Assembly: GCA_031772625.1 (NCBI GenBank)
Contig: CM062813.1
Span: 698,704,115 to 698,768,114 of the forward strand
Length of the DNA stretch: 64,000 nucleotides
Direction: 5' to 3'
Origin: Pinus tabuliformis
Lineage: Eukaryota > Streptophyta > Pinopsida > Pinales > Pinaceae
The notes under the pieces are model-generated. The model saw only the letters and a program-made list of their open reading frames with translations, had not been told where the DNA came from and ran no database searches. The stretch's first letter is position 1; every line of letters starts with the position of its first letter. The position numbers and the translations under genes were made by a program. Below are positions 1-12,150 of this stretch, piece by piece.

Positions 1-627
1 TATGTGGGGTAGGAGAATATGGTGGCAAATCAGCGGATGAACTCTCAAGTTCTCCTACTTCAACTTGTGGAAATGGAGTTGTTAGATGAGGGGAAGACAA
101 AGTGTCACTTGGAATAACAACTTCATTCCTCATAGATTTACGAGCTCTATAATCGAGGTATGCTAGGAGACTTTTGAAAGACTCATATTCTTGTGGATTC
201 ATAGAAATATGAACAATAAATTCAAATTTATCTTTCTTTAAATTCCAATCAATATCATTTTCAGAAAATTTAAGACAAAAATGAATGAAACAGTCGTGCA
301 AATCACTAAGAGATTCATTAGGTGCTTTTAGCAATGGCATGATTTTCTTGAAAACATGTTTGTAATCATAACTTTCAAAGGCATGATAAATCTCCTTGAA
401 AAAATGTTTGAAAGAGTAAATAGAGGTGGTTGGAAATGTGTGACACCCTTCCTTGACGTGCACTTTGAATGTGAGAATGAACGACCTACATGCAACATCC
501 TTGCAATGAATATTATGTTTGGTGCAGAATTCAAAAAAGTGAGCAGTGTGCATAAGAATGGTTGTTTCACCTTGCCATCAAATTTTAGATTTGACAAGTC
601 ATGAATTATTCCTAGAGGCACTTTCAT
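1..627 (-). pseudogene. Gypsy-type gag fragment, frameshifted, runs off left edge
   Basis: Read on the minus strand, one frame is open from 577 to base 1 with no stop (over 190 codons). It resembles the capsid part of plant Ty3/gypsy Gag: a helix-rich stretch with FKHFFKEIYHAF, then LLKAPNESL and DLHDCFIHFCLKF, followed by a proline/serine-rich tail. The N-terminal part, starting MKVPLGIIHDLSNLKFDG near 627, is in another frame, so a frameshift sits at about 575-590. The real gene continues beyond the window. The LTR and primer-binding site expected upstream on this strand appear to lie just to the right. Family assignment rests on overall gag resemblance only; no zinc knuckle or pol is visible. 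Confidence 0.6.
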
Positions 628-729
628 ATCAGCGGTTTTAGAAAAACATGTCAGGGTTAAGATTTGGGAAGAAGCTATTAAAGAAGTGGAAAGTTAAAAC
701 AGACTTCATGGGATTAGCTTGTCATCTGG

Positions 730-1745
730 CCCTCCTTCTAGCACCAAAATAGTTGATGGTGTTGTACCCGCCAACATTCAGGGGATCTACCCAATATGAA
801 GTCCCAATTAGACATCACAGTGTTTGGTGGAGGAGTCCCATTCGAAATATGGCTCAATTGTCAATGCAGTGGGTTTTGATGATGTACCTTAGCTGAAATA
901 ACGTATAAAGTGGTGTATGGTGAATTTGGTGGGAACAAATGTGTGACTTTGTGGAAATTCAAGTGCAATGCATGGAGGTTCTAACACACAAAAAATGAGT
1001 GAGTCCCTTAGAAGTCTGTAATAGTACGTAGCTTAGAAGGAATACATGAGCATAAAGACATCACAAGCTAATCTATGAAATAGTTCACAAGTTAATAGTG
1101 ATGGAATTAAACAACAACATGTATTCAACAAGATTTGTACCAATGCAAACAAAATAGTTCATAAGCATAAGCATAAGTTAAATAACATACATTGCAAACA
1201 TAACAAGAATAGTCCTACTATATTCACAACATCTACATGAAAACGTGTCAGCTCTAAGCTTTTATTAAGTGAAATTTCCAATCATACATATACCATTAAT
1301 GGACCACTAGCCCCAATAGTGGAACATGAATTCAACACCTGCTCCTCCAAAGAAAGATACTCCCTCTATGCTACGGAGAAGCCAAGGCTCTCACAAACTC
1401 CCAAGCTCCTAATTCTAAGCCTAAGCCTAGCCAAAAGCTTCACTCCCAAAAGCACTTTACATTAGTTATGAGGGTATATTTATAACAAAAGGGGTGACTA
1501 TTCACTTCCCCTTGTGACTCATGGACCTCCCTCATGACTCTTAAACTTCTTTACAAAATGACTCTTTACATTCATTACATCATGACTCTTCACATTCCAA
1601 TATTGACACTTGGAATTCCACTTACAAATTAATTACAAAAGAATATTATAATACACTCGTACCCATATAAGACAAAATTGGGTAGAGCCCACAATATAGC
1701 CTAATAAGACAAAATAGTTAAGCTTGAGTTTAGGGAAACTCCATC
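730..1745 (-). repeat. Probable LTR and PBS of the left-edge gypsy element
   Basis: Just upstream (minus strand) of the gag fragment, positions 748-730 read TTTGGTGCTAGAAGGAGGG, placed where a primer-binding site should be. DNA to its right up to about 1,745 has no ORF, carries several AATAAA-like and TATA-like AT-rich stretches, and would be the 5' LTR. I cannot place the right border or a target duplication, because the partner LTR is outside the window. Confidence 0.35.
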
Positions 1746-3918
1746 TCACCAACTTCCACTTTATGTTTCTCAGTTACGTAATGGTGCCAAGCTTTGTACT
1801 GCGCAATGACATCCCCAAATTGTGTGATGGTGTTAGACTAGAAGCAGACTCTAGCCTCCATGGCATCCAGGTACACTGACTTGGAACCGATTTGTGTTTC
1901 CTTCTTGAGCAGGAGCAACATCGTGTTGATTTGGACAAGGCCACCAATGTACTTGTGCATATTCTATTTGTTTACTTCAAGATATCCCTTGATGGATACC
2001 TATCTCAACTATTCCAAGTACTCTTCAATCTCCTGTCTGACTTGATTCCTACAATCGATCTTTGTGAGTGAGCCGACTAATGGGATCTCATCCAATTTCA
2101 CCAAGAAGTCTAGGTTGTTGTACAAACATGCATATGAGGCTTGAGTGTTGGAAATGAACGAGGTGATTTGTTTGTTATTTTGGATGAGCATCCAAACCTT
2201 TGCCTTCTCCAACTCTGCCTCTTTCCTTGTTCTTTTTCCCAATTCAAGTGATGCCCCTTTGCATTTTATTGACCATTCATGCACGGCAACAACGACTGAT
2301 TGCACACCTTGAGATTTTTTACATAATCTTTACAATTATGTTACAACCCATGGAAGTGGAAAACTACCTTATGCATGGTAACAAGCTCCTCATAAAGACT
2401 CCACATGGTCTCTCCTAGTGTCGATACTTCACTGAGTATCGTTGCCTTTTTTTCTCCATAATAGACCTATGTGGAAGCTATGTTCTATACCTATTCTAGG
2501 AGATGTTCTACCTCTTTCCAAACAGTCTGCAAGTTCTTTACCAAATGTTTTTTCTCGGCCATCAAATACTCCGTGTTTGACTTTGCTGCATCTGCAAAGG
2601 CCAAGTTGGTTGCGACAATGGCATTCAAATTCTTCCTGGTGTCTGTCATGATCATCCTTTCTATAATGAATGCAAGAGACACAAGGTCATCCAAAAAATG
2701 CTTCTTTCTTTCTTGTATTTTATGAAGCTCATCATAAGTGAGATTGTACGTGTCCATAACCGGACCATCATTGAGAGAAACAATTTCCTCTTTCTTGCTT
2801 GGAACTTGTTCTACCAAAGGATGGGGAGAGTGAATGGTGACCTATTGTATAACCAGCATAAGGTCAACATCTTGATTCTGTGGCTCCATTTCCTCCTCCA
2901 TGTCTTGGATTTCAATCAAATCCTCAATCTCTTGAGTGAGATCTTTATCCTACGTTTGTATGCTCTCCTCCTCTAACTGTCAGTTTTGTTCTTGTTCTTT
3001 AGCTTGTCTTCGCTTTGTTTATTCTGATATTACTTTTCACCTTTCCTCCTCTTCCTCCTTCTGCTTTCTTCCTCCAATATATTATTCTCTCGTTCTTCCC
3101 TCTGCTTTCATTTTGCTTCATGCACCCTCTGTTTCCTCTTCTTCTCTGTTGCTATAGCTTCTCTCATGATTACTAGATCTGCTTTCACCTTGCAACTCTG
3201 TTCTCCCCTTGGATTGTGAATAACCTTCCTCTTTCCCTTCTCACACACTGGGTTGCACTCTTCTGCTCTTTCTACCTCTAGAGTGACTTCCTGCTGCAGA
3301 GAAACCTGTGAAGTTCCTGCAAAATTGACTGGTTCATGGGACTTGGAGGCATTGTAACAATTCTTCCATTGTTCCTCCTCTGGGTAGTGAAAGGTCTTGC
3401 TTAGCCACTAGAAATGGATTCTCACATATTGGTCTCTACAAACATTATGGGGATCATACGTATTGAAGTCCAGACTACCGAATGAAAAATTTTCTATCAC
3501 ATTTCCTACGATATTTGCAACTTTCATATTCTTGATCTCATATAATCTGATTTTCATAAGAGGAGTTGGTCAAGGTGCTTTCTTCTCCCTGTGCAAAGTT
3601 GTTGACAACCTTGTGGAGAGATGATACACAACTTCTTGCATGAATAACTTAATGGTGGCATACCTTAGTAAAAGATGTGGAGACTTTTGTCCACTGAACG
3701 ACCTGAGGAAAGTACCGTCGGGTGAGGAAAACCAATGTGCTATCTCCAATATTGATTCCATTGCCCCACGTGACATGAAAGGTGGATCTTCTTCAAAGAT
3801 AAACTTGTATAACAAAATTATTAAGTTCTCATTTAGCTTCTCCATTACTCCTCTATGGCTATACTTCGAAAGCAGCTTGCAATAAACATACACAACAGGC
3901 TCCCGTGGTGTCCAAGTC
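1738..3918 (-). pseudogene. 3' half of an interrupted minus-strand gene of unknown family
   Basis: One minus-strand reading runs from 3,918 down to about 1,740 with scattered stops and shifts. It begins with a segment containing VYVYCKLLSKYSHRG and FIFEEDPPFMSRGAMESI, passes through a charged E/K/Q-rich region (3,390-3,130), and ends in a long predicted coiled coil (2,817-2,491 and 2,305-1,740). Most stops are TAG or TAA where a glutamine would fit. The 5' half lies at 20,642-21,481. When the gypsy-1 insertion is ignored, the reading frame continues across the junction without a shift, which shows that the two pieces were one coding sequence. I do not recognise the family. It resembles sequences of unknown function that are repeated in large plant genomes, so it may itself be transposon cargo. 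Confidence 0.6.
3914..3918. other. Left target-site duplication of gypsy-1 (AAGTC)
   Basis: AAGTC immediately precedes the LTR start TGTTACA and is repeated at 20,642-20,646 directly after the downstream LTR. A 5-bp direct repeat is what Ty3/gypsy integrase produces. Confidence 0.9.
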
Positions 3919-4963
3919 TGTTACATGGTATTTTATCACACCTCATGCACTTCCCCTGACATACCTCGAAGTTCCAAAAACATGACCATCATGCAGTGTA
4001 CTCATTTAGATATTCAACTCATATCCTTCCTAAAACATTGATTGGAAAATTCCTTGAGCTTTCCCCTAAAGAAATAGCTCTAAAACCCTAATTTTGAGAC
4101 TCATCGCTCCTATGAAGTTAAAAACCGCGATGGTCACATGTTGTATCACGCTTGACCCGCAATGGAATTTCTATATTCACTTGTATACCCATGATGATCC
4201 CCAAAAAGGCAATTTTCCCAGAGAGGATGAGAAGCTTTGTGATATAGAATCTTCCAGGGTGACAAGATGGAAGTTGTTCAGCATGGATGAGGTCGAATTC
4301 TCCTAACTTGGGCTCTTGATCTTATCCCTATGAGCTACCTCCTTGAGATGAGGGCCTACTCCTATATTTGGAGAGATCCTAACTCCCTTTCCCTACCTAT
4401 ATATTCATCTTTTCCCATTCACAAATGGTTGGTCTATGCCTATTTGCACCCTTATGCTAAGATTGTGCCTATATTCTACTCATTTGGCTTGGAGAAGGAG
4501 TGATTGGAGAGCTTAGCTTGGACTTGGATATTCCTTTCAAGGAGAGCCTATAAACATCAAGGCTTGGTTGTATTCTTCCCCTTATTTTATATTAATATAC
4601 AACTGCTGGTTCATTTTCCATGGATGTGTATCCTCATGTATCATCTATCTTAACATTCCTTGATTAGTTAAGTAGGTTGCTTTTGAATATGCTATTTCTA
4701 TTTTCATACCTTGTTGTGTCTTGATATATTATGGAGGTGCATAAATGCTGTGAGTAGTAGGAACTATCCCTTGACGGAAGTGATTCAAGGTCTTCAACAA
4801 AGGAGATTGAGATAACATCAGAACGAGGTAGGCCATCTTCTTCGTCTCTCTTTTCAATTATAAGTTAGGAAAGTGTCTATTAGATTGTCACTTTGGTTGC
4901 TAGACCCACTCATTGGACTAGATTGATCATCTTTGTCCGCATAGAGGATTTACCTAGACAACA
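3919..4963 (+). repeat. Gypsy-1 5' LTR
   Basis: It starts TGTTACA and ends GACAACA, matching the copy at 19,614-20,641. A TATA-like CTATATATTC lies near 4,396. At 4,102-4,107 and 4,127-4,132 CATCGC and GCGATG face each other across 19 nt. The same pair with the same spacing recurs in the leader. In the other LTR this pair has decayed. Confidence 0.88.
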
Positions 4964-4966
4964 ATA

Positions 4967-4983
4967 TGGCGACTCCATTGGGG
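4967..4983 (+). other. Gypsy-1 primer-binding site
   Basis: TGGCGACTCCATTGGGG begins three bases after the LTR end. Gypsy-B has the closely related TGGTGACTCCGCTGGGGAC at the same place. This fits a tRNA primer site of plant gypsy elements; I have not identified which tRNA. Confidence 0.7.
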
Positions 4984-6721
4984 AAGCTATAACCCTTTCC
5001 CTCCATTCCTTCAATCATACCCTTTAACTAGTTAGACCAACATTAGATTTCTTAACTTGTCTGCATTAGTCTGGGTTTATATGATCACTGATTGCTGCCT
5101 TAGAGTGCTAAGACTAGATTATTTCTTGGAATATTTTTTGTTTCTTGCTATATTCCTCGCCCATCGCGGGTTTAGCTCTAACAGTAGCGATGGAATCATG
5201 AGTTTTTACTTGTACAGTCGCGATGGAAAAAAAATCTTCATTATTTGGTCACGCTGAAATCATCAATACTTTTGCTATATAAAGTAGTGATGATGACCCC
5301 GACAATCATGGGTTTGGGTATGCAAAGTAGTGATGATAACCTAATCATCACGGGTTTTGGTATATAAAGTAGCGATGATCCTTGAATGTGAGAATTTTTA
5401 AGGTCTCTTCCTTAGAATCCAGTGTGTCTTGGTCCCTAAGGTCTTTTCCCATCCTGTATGCTTGGATTTTTCATTTTTTGATTGATTGTCTTGATTAGTT
5501 TGAAAAATTTGTCTCATTGGCTTTGAAGTGAAATTTGATTGAGTTCTAGGGTTTCTAGTCAATTGGTCATCACTCGCTGCTTTTTGGTGTCGTTGAGATG
5601 TTTTTTTTGTTGATTGATTGAGTGTTGTTTTCTATTGAAATCATTGGAAACATCGTTTTGCATTTGTTTTAGCTTGTATTTTGAAATTTACTTTTCGTAA
5701 AAATGCATTAGATTAGTTGCATTGAAAATTTATTTTTTAATATTCATCATTGAAAATAGATCACATTTTTCAGTGATTGAGAGCTAAAAACTGTATTAGG
5801 TGCATTAAATCATTCAAAACAAAAAGAAAAACATAATTCATATAAATGCATCTTAGTAAAGTCAAAATCATTTTGCTTTCGAAAAAGTTGCATTTAGGAT
5901 AGTGAAAAGTGAAAATCATTTTTACTTTTGGCATTGCATTTGGAAGACGGAAGTGAAAGTTAGTGGAAGGTATTTTGCATGATGCATTTTGTTTGATGTA
6001 ATATTTATTGAAATTTCTTCCCTTGGTTAATCTAGCTTCCATAAAAATGGAAAGTTTTCCTCTTCTCATATAGTTGCATCTTAGGTGTTCAGGTGACATC
6101 GTCTTGAGCCTTAAAACCAAAACTTAATTGAAGATTAACTTTAAAATCTATCAATTAATCTAAGGAGCATTTGAAACATTAACGCTCATACTTGGTGGTC
6201 TAGGTTAGAGACGTGTTTCAGCGTCTATAAAACTCAATAGTTTTCGTTCGTATACTCTTGCATTATACTGCGCTAACACAGACTTTTGCTCCCTATACTG
6301 TCGAGTAAATAAAGGGAGACCCTTATAGGTTGCAAACCTTTATCCATAGGAAGCCGACTCTACCACCCTATAAACATGATACAATAAAAACAACATTCAG
6401 GGAGATTGACTAAACGTATGTCAAGTCCTTAGTAAATTTATTTTCTAAGGTGTATATTGCAGTTCACGTTACTTGGTATCCCTTTTGCCTAGAGTATCCT
6501 GAGTAGTCATTTCGATCTTTTCTGACTCCTTAAACTTGAAAATATCATCGAGAAATTGTCCTTTCAAGCTTGCTAAACCAACGAAAGCTACTAGAGTCAC
6601 CTTTTCGTCCTTTTCTAGATTCTTAAAACATGAAAAGGCAAAGTTTTGGTTTCAAATTCTAAAATTAATTGACCGTAGAACAACATAATTCCTATCGAAA
6701 TACTCCTTAGTATATCTTAGG
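4984..6721 (+). other. Gypsy-1 leader, with stem-loop series
   Basis: This is the untranslated leader between the PBS and gag. It contains facing arms CCATCGC/GCGATGG (5,161-5,167 and 5,187-5,193, 19-nt loop) and ATCATCAC/GCGATGAT (5,344-5,351 and 5,372-5,379, 20-nt loop, one mismatch); both loops start GGGTTT. Near its end are two hairpins of a second class with TTAAA-containing loops (6,514-6,546 and 6,609-6,638). A stretch near 6,300-6,400 is clearly related to the gypsy-B leader at 35,210-35,330. No convincing ORF is present. Confidence 0.6.
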
Positions 6722-8428
6722 TTGATACCAATGGCGACATTTCCTAAGTCTATCAGTCAAGGAAACCCCTCCCATGGTAATCCCAATCCTTTTCCTTATT
6801 TTGGAAATACTGGTGCTTCCTATATGGCGACGTTGTCCCTTCCTAGATTGACCATTGGTCTGCCAGTTTGGTTATTTTTGACCTCGGTGGTTTTGAGTGT
6901 CCAAACTGCTTTTCAACCAAGTTCTCCTCCACGTAAACAACATCAACCTCATGTTGATCCTAAAGTTGACCTCTCACTTTCTTTGCCTATTTCTTTACTC
7001 CATTCTTCCTCTTCGCCTAGTGAAAGTCTGGATTCTAGTAATCAGGAAGCTAAGAAGAGGAAGGGTCTAAAGAAGAAGAAGCAAAATAAACAAGGGGGGA
7101 ACCAAGAAGCCATTGCTACAGATGCAACTAATGAAGAAAAATCTTACAATGAGCCCAAAAAAGTAAAATTCCCTTGCATTTTATGTAAAGGTGATCACCT
7201 TCTTTGGAATTGTCCTGGTATTCCCAAGGTCTTAGAAGTGTGGTCCACAGGTTCACATCGACCTTTACCATCAGCCTCTGGCGATCATGCTGGTGATAAA
7301 CCTTCAACTAGTAAATTCCACGGGAAAAGGGGAAAGGTCAAATTTCCCTGTAAGTTGTGTGATGGTAATCATCCGATTCACCTTTATCCTTTAATGGTTG
7401 AAACTTCCAAAGAGTTGGAAAACCTTACTGCTTCCTAGCCTCATCTTCTGGCTGGTTATCGAATACTTTCCCCTAATCCTTCACTAGTTGATCCGGTGAT
7501 TGATCAAAAATCATCTTTGGTCAACCCAAGTCTTTCTGAAAGTGAGTCTCATGAGTCTATTCTTGACCAACCATTGGTTGAGAAACCGATAGACTTGACT
7601 CCACCTTCAGTTAACCATACCTTTTCGGTAGGGAATGAACCTCATACTTCTTAGGTTCTTCTGATTTCTTCAGTTTTGGATGAAATAGAGGTAAATCCTC
7701 CTGTTCCCAAGGTGCATGAAAGCATTTCTCCTATTCCCATCAAGAAAGAAGTCAGCTCTCACATTCCAATGTCACCCCCTCCAAGTAGTTTAGTCACTTC
7801 TTTTGATTGGTGTCAACTGGCAGGATATTGCCTTTCGTCTTATCTGCCTTTCCAGATTATAGTACATGCTTACCATATGGTTGTACCTAGCACAGTCATA
7901 GACGAGGGTTCATCTATTAGCATTATGTCCTCAACTGCTTGGCAATATTTAGGTTCTCCTCATCTTGTCCCTATCACCCAGAATCTATTAGCTTTTAACA
8001 GAGGAACCAGTCAATCGTTAGGGATCCTTCCTAAGTTACCTATTACTTTGGGAGGAAAGACTATCTATATAGATGTGATGGTTGTCTAAGGCCCTTTAGA
8101 TTTTAATCTGCTCCTTGGTTGTGACTATGTTTATGTCATGGGAGCTCTTGTCTCTTCCCTCTTTCGAGTGATGTGTTTCCCGCATGAAGGAAACATTGTG
8201 ATCAATGATCATCTTACATTCATTGGTCCTGAATCAACTCCCCATCAACCATCATCCCTAAATGGCTCTTATGTGCAAGTGGTATCACCCCCACCACAGG
8301 TTAATTACGTGCTCACCTGTTCCATGCCCACATCTACTGATCATATAGTAGGTGATGTAGTACGCCATGTACTTGGTGCATTGGAGCCTGATTTTTCCAT
8401 TAGATCCCTGGACATGTATCCCTTCTAG
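6722..8428 (+). pseudogene. Gypsy-1 gag-protease frame with four stops
   Basis: One frame runs through the whole span, broken by stops at 7,436, about 7,652, 8,087 and 8,426 (three TAG, one TAA). The gag part lacks a recognisable capsid domain. It has a lysine-rich stretch and then two zinc-knuckle motifs: CILCKGDHLLWNC is a complete CX2CX3HX4C, while in the second (CKLCDGNHPIHLY) the last cysteine is tyrosine. The protease (about 7,880-8,200) has VIDEGSSISIMS, the D-E-G form of the aspartic protease active site seen in this plant group, and a later FNLLLGCDYVYVMG. It is homologous to the gypsy-B protease. No polymerase region follows. Confidence 0.75.
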
Positions 8429-10653
8429 AGTGTTGTTCTCCCATCTGATGAGAACCCCTTGGAAGCCATGGCCTCTTTTGGTCTGTGATCGGGTCTTTGG
8501 AGTAGAGTTCATTGTCTTGTGTCAATCTCCTTAAAAAATGAAACGAAATACCATGAGGATAGTTCTTTTACTATGTCAACCTCGTTAAAAAATGAAATAG
8601 GCCTCATGAGGATAGTTCTTTGACTATGTAAACCTCGTTAAAAAAATGAAATAGGTCTCCGAGAGAAGAGCTATTTTACTTGAGTCAAGCTCAGTAAAAA
8701 ATGAAATAGGGTGTCATGAGCATGATTATTTTCCTGTGTCAATCTCATTAAAAAATGAAACAAATCCCCTTCCAATTTGAGTCTTTGATTAGATCTCGTA
8801 AAATCCTAGTTGAGTCTTTCACTTGATCTTGTAAGTGAACCTTCGTTCCATCCACCTGTTAGTAACCAATAGTCTACTTAGGTGAATGTAATGAAGCTTG
8901 GGGGGCATGTACCTAAAATTAAGTCATTATGTTGGGGGCATGCAAACTCATCTCAAGCATAGTTTGTTTATGTTTCAAGCTTGAGTAAAAATGAAACCAG
9001 ATCCAAGCATAGTTTTTTCTCATGTTTCAAGTTTGTGAAAAAATGAAACCATCTTCAAAGTATACTTAAGCATAGTTTCTCATGTTTCAAGCTTGTGTAA
9101 AAATGAAACCATTCCCACTGTACATCTCGTGATTGTCATTTTTATCAGATGATTTTTGTCGATGAGCCTTGGTTTGTCCATTACATCGCCATCATCTCTT
9201 TGGTTGATCATTCACTTTCACTTGGTTGTTTTACCCTTGCCCGAGGAACATCTACGATGAGTGGTCATATTAGCCAACCTCTTAACCCTTACGTGTTTTG
9301 AGTAGTTCCATCATGGCTGGAACCAGTTGCTATCCTTTTATACCACTTGTTGCTCCAGGAGGAGTCATCTTTAAGATCTTTTCTGAATTTCGAAAAATGA
9401 AAATATCGTCGAGTACTTGTCTTTTCGAACTCATTAAATTAAATTAATTGATGTCGTCTCAGTATACTTTTACCCCCGTTTCAGGTTGAGGTTGACTATT
9501 TATGAAAAAGGTGCACCTTGGTCGGCATGGTCAAGAGGTTCTCTCGAATATTGTTTTCTACCTTTTCGGATTCGAGAGACAAATTACGAAAAGGGACTTG
9601 ATGGAGTTTTCTTTTTTATGTCTCTTTTTCAAACTCTCTAAATATGAAAAAGATATCGAGTTATTCTTACATCAGACTCGTTAAAATTTTATGAAGAAAA
9701 ACTTGTGACTATGATGATATCGAGTCTCTCCTTGCTAGCGCTCGTAAAATTTACTAGGATGGATTCATCCAAAGGATGAACTTTTATGACAAGCATATGG
9801 TATCCTCTTCAAGCTTGTGTAAAAATAAAGAGGTACTCACTAGAAATAGTGGGGTAAAAGTGAAAGTGAAACATCTCTTGTATAGGCAGCATGTCGCTCT
9901 TGAACATGACACTCATCTGCATCTCGTGTCGGGTTTGGGATATCCTCGCTCAGTCACTTGTCTTTCCAGGTTTGGGTGATCCATTTTGGCTCTCGTCTAA
10001 CTATTCCACTTCGTCGTTATGACCCTTGGTCCTATGTTGAGTCTAATGGTACCACACTCCAAAGTTGTGTCACCAATATGTTCAAGAGAAGTCCTATCTG
10101 CGGTTATTTACCTATACATTGTCCAACCCATTGTTACAGTCTTGGATCTTAATCATTTCGTTCCACTTTATTCCTTGTTTCGTGTCATTGATGGGGGTTT
10201 CATCATGGCCCTCCTTCGATGGGTCACTTCCTGTCGACTTCAGCTCATTATCCAAGAATATGACTTAGAAACTCCCTTTCAGTACCTTAGAGCTTGCATG
10301 CCTTAATGACAAGTTCTTCACATTCGACGACAGGTTTTCATCATTGGCCTTTGATTGGATGAGTCCACGAATGTTCAACTCTAAATTCATTTTTCACATT
10401 CAGGGATTATTGTTGTACATTGAGAGCCATTTTCATTACTGGTGGTTTCTCTCATGCCTGTTAATAGTTAACATCATTGACCGATAATCAGGTGGTTTTC
10501 TAGCATGTTCGACTTTGACACATTCATTCACATGTTAGAATTCATACTTTGATTGGGTTGGGATGGAGCGCAAGACCCTGAGCCTTGTCTGATATGACTT
10601 AGGCTACATGGATTTATGTGTTATTCATGATTGTACACATGTTTCTACTATAT
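8429..10653 (+). other. Gypsy-1 3' UTR, first part: repeat- and hairpin-rich
   Basis: No supported ORF. From 8,521 to 8,760 a roughly 50-65 bp unit recurs, each copy carrying a form of CTCGTTAAAAAATGAAA. From 8,818 to 9,836 a run of stem-loops has loops of the same sort but different stems, for example 8,818-8,839, 8,972-8,997, 9,024-9,049, 9,084-9,109, 9,375-9,407, 9,561-9,594, 9,623-9,653 and 9,804-9,833. The stretch 9,780-10,560 is alignable by eye with the 3' UTR of gypsy-B (45,600-46,400). Hypervariable, repeat-bearing 3' UTRs are known for the Tat lineage. Confidence 0.65.
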
Positions 10654-10658
10654 GGATG
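10654..10658. other. Target-site duplication of the Copia insertion (GGATG)
   Basis: GGATG lies directly before the Copia LTR and again at 19,344-19,348 directly after it. Confidence 0.92.
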
Positions 10659-12136
10659 TGTTGGAAATAATACTGAGAGGGGGGGTGAATCAGTATTATC
10701 AGATCAATCAAACTTTTTCAATGCTCAGAAACATATACGCTACTTCAGTTAGGTGAACCAGCGTGTACACGCTACTGTGACTAAATAAAACAACGTATAA
10801 GAAGAAAACTCATAATTTAGTTAGCTTATTCTTCAGTTAAGTTCATCAGGACATTATTCACCACATTAACAGTAACCAGGTGCAGTATAACAGAACAGAT
10901 CAAAAGCCACACACATGAACACCAAGATATAAGGTGGAAACCCAATGTGGGTGAAAACCACCTGCTGCAAGTTGTCTCTATCTTTCTTTAATATGAAACT
11001 TCAGTTTACAATCTTTTGTACTGGTGCAGCCTTATACCAGTACGCAGGCTACAACCTGCAGAAGGCTACAACCTTCTCTCGTTCTCCAAACTTCCTTGGA
11101 AGGGAGCTCCAACCCCCTTTGCTCTTGTACTAGCCAAGATACTAGTACGTAGGTGCTGACCTACAATCTTCTTTCCTTCAGATACCACCTTTCATACATT
11201 TTCAGACTGGATATTCCTGAAGCACAACATTACAATCTGTAGACCCCAATTCATTCAACTTTCACAACAGATCATTGAAGCATAAAACAACCAAACTTTG
11301 AATCACTGAATCACTGAACCCTGTCAATCACCAGTTACCAGAACACAGAGCAGACTACAGAACTTTGCAATAACAGTCAGACCCCACTGTAAATCCAAAA
11401 TCAAGCTTCAAAAGATATACGCTACTTCAATGAGCAAAACCCGCGTATACACGCGTTTTTACCAAAGCCAACCTGCGTACAGATCTAAAAATAAACTTTC
11501 TCAATTTGCAGCTGTACCAGACATCAGTTAGACCCAGAACATAACATTGCGACAATATGCAGATCTAGAAATATGTATAATCAACCATATCATGATAGTG
11601 CATTTCAAACCATTAGATCCCGATCTATCCTTAGATCTAGTCTTCCATCAACCGATGTGATCTCTCCTTGGCTTAGATCAAGCAACCCAGAACCTGCATA
11701 TCAGATCTCTTTCTCTCTTAGATATTCAAGCCTTGTCGAAAGATGATTTTGCCTAATGATCTTCTTCTCCTTATATAGCCTTAGGCCTTGCTCAATACCA
11801 AGAGCCAAAACCATAGTAACATAATACCATCAACTTCAAAACTAGGGATCGACACGCCCGTCGAGACACAATGGTCCGAAACCATAGGCACAACTTCCAA
11901 GGAATAACCACCATGGACCAAAGGTACTTTTCCACATACACGCGCTTTTTCTGAATCCAACTAGTGTGTACACGCGACTTGGGCTTAAATAACCTGCGTA
12001 TATGAACTTCCTTGGCATGCTGTACTAAGATCTGTCTTCTGATTAAGTTGCCATCACCTGTACCAACCTCTGAGCACCTGTACCAACCTCTGAGTGAGTT
12101 GCCATCAAGGACAACACTTGAATCATAATGCCAACA
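10659..12136 (-). repeat. Copia 3' LTR (left on the plus strand)
   Basis: 1,478 bp, equal in length to the copy at 17,866-19,343. A TATA-like box reads GGCTATATAA on the minus strand at about 11,780-11,771. It contains three 66-nt palindromic units (10,734-10,799, 11,416-11,481, 11,937-12,002). A 62-codon ORF that appears in both LTRs has no support as a gene. Confidence 0.95.
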
Positions 12137-12150
12137 ATCTCCCCCTTTGG
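12137..12150 (-). other. Copia polypurine tract
   Basis: On the minus strand CCAAAGGGGGAGAT abuts the 3' LTR, the usual primer for plus-strand DNA synthesis. Confidence 0.85.

Noticed and set aside
3640-3885. Plus-strand ORF of 81 codons
   Set aside because: It is the complement of the well-supported minus-strand frame of the interrupted gene.
10945-11133. 62-codon ORF, repeated at 18,152-18,340
   Set aside because: It lies inside both Copia LTRs on the strand opposite to the element and has no family resemblance; it is a by-product of LTR duplication.
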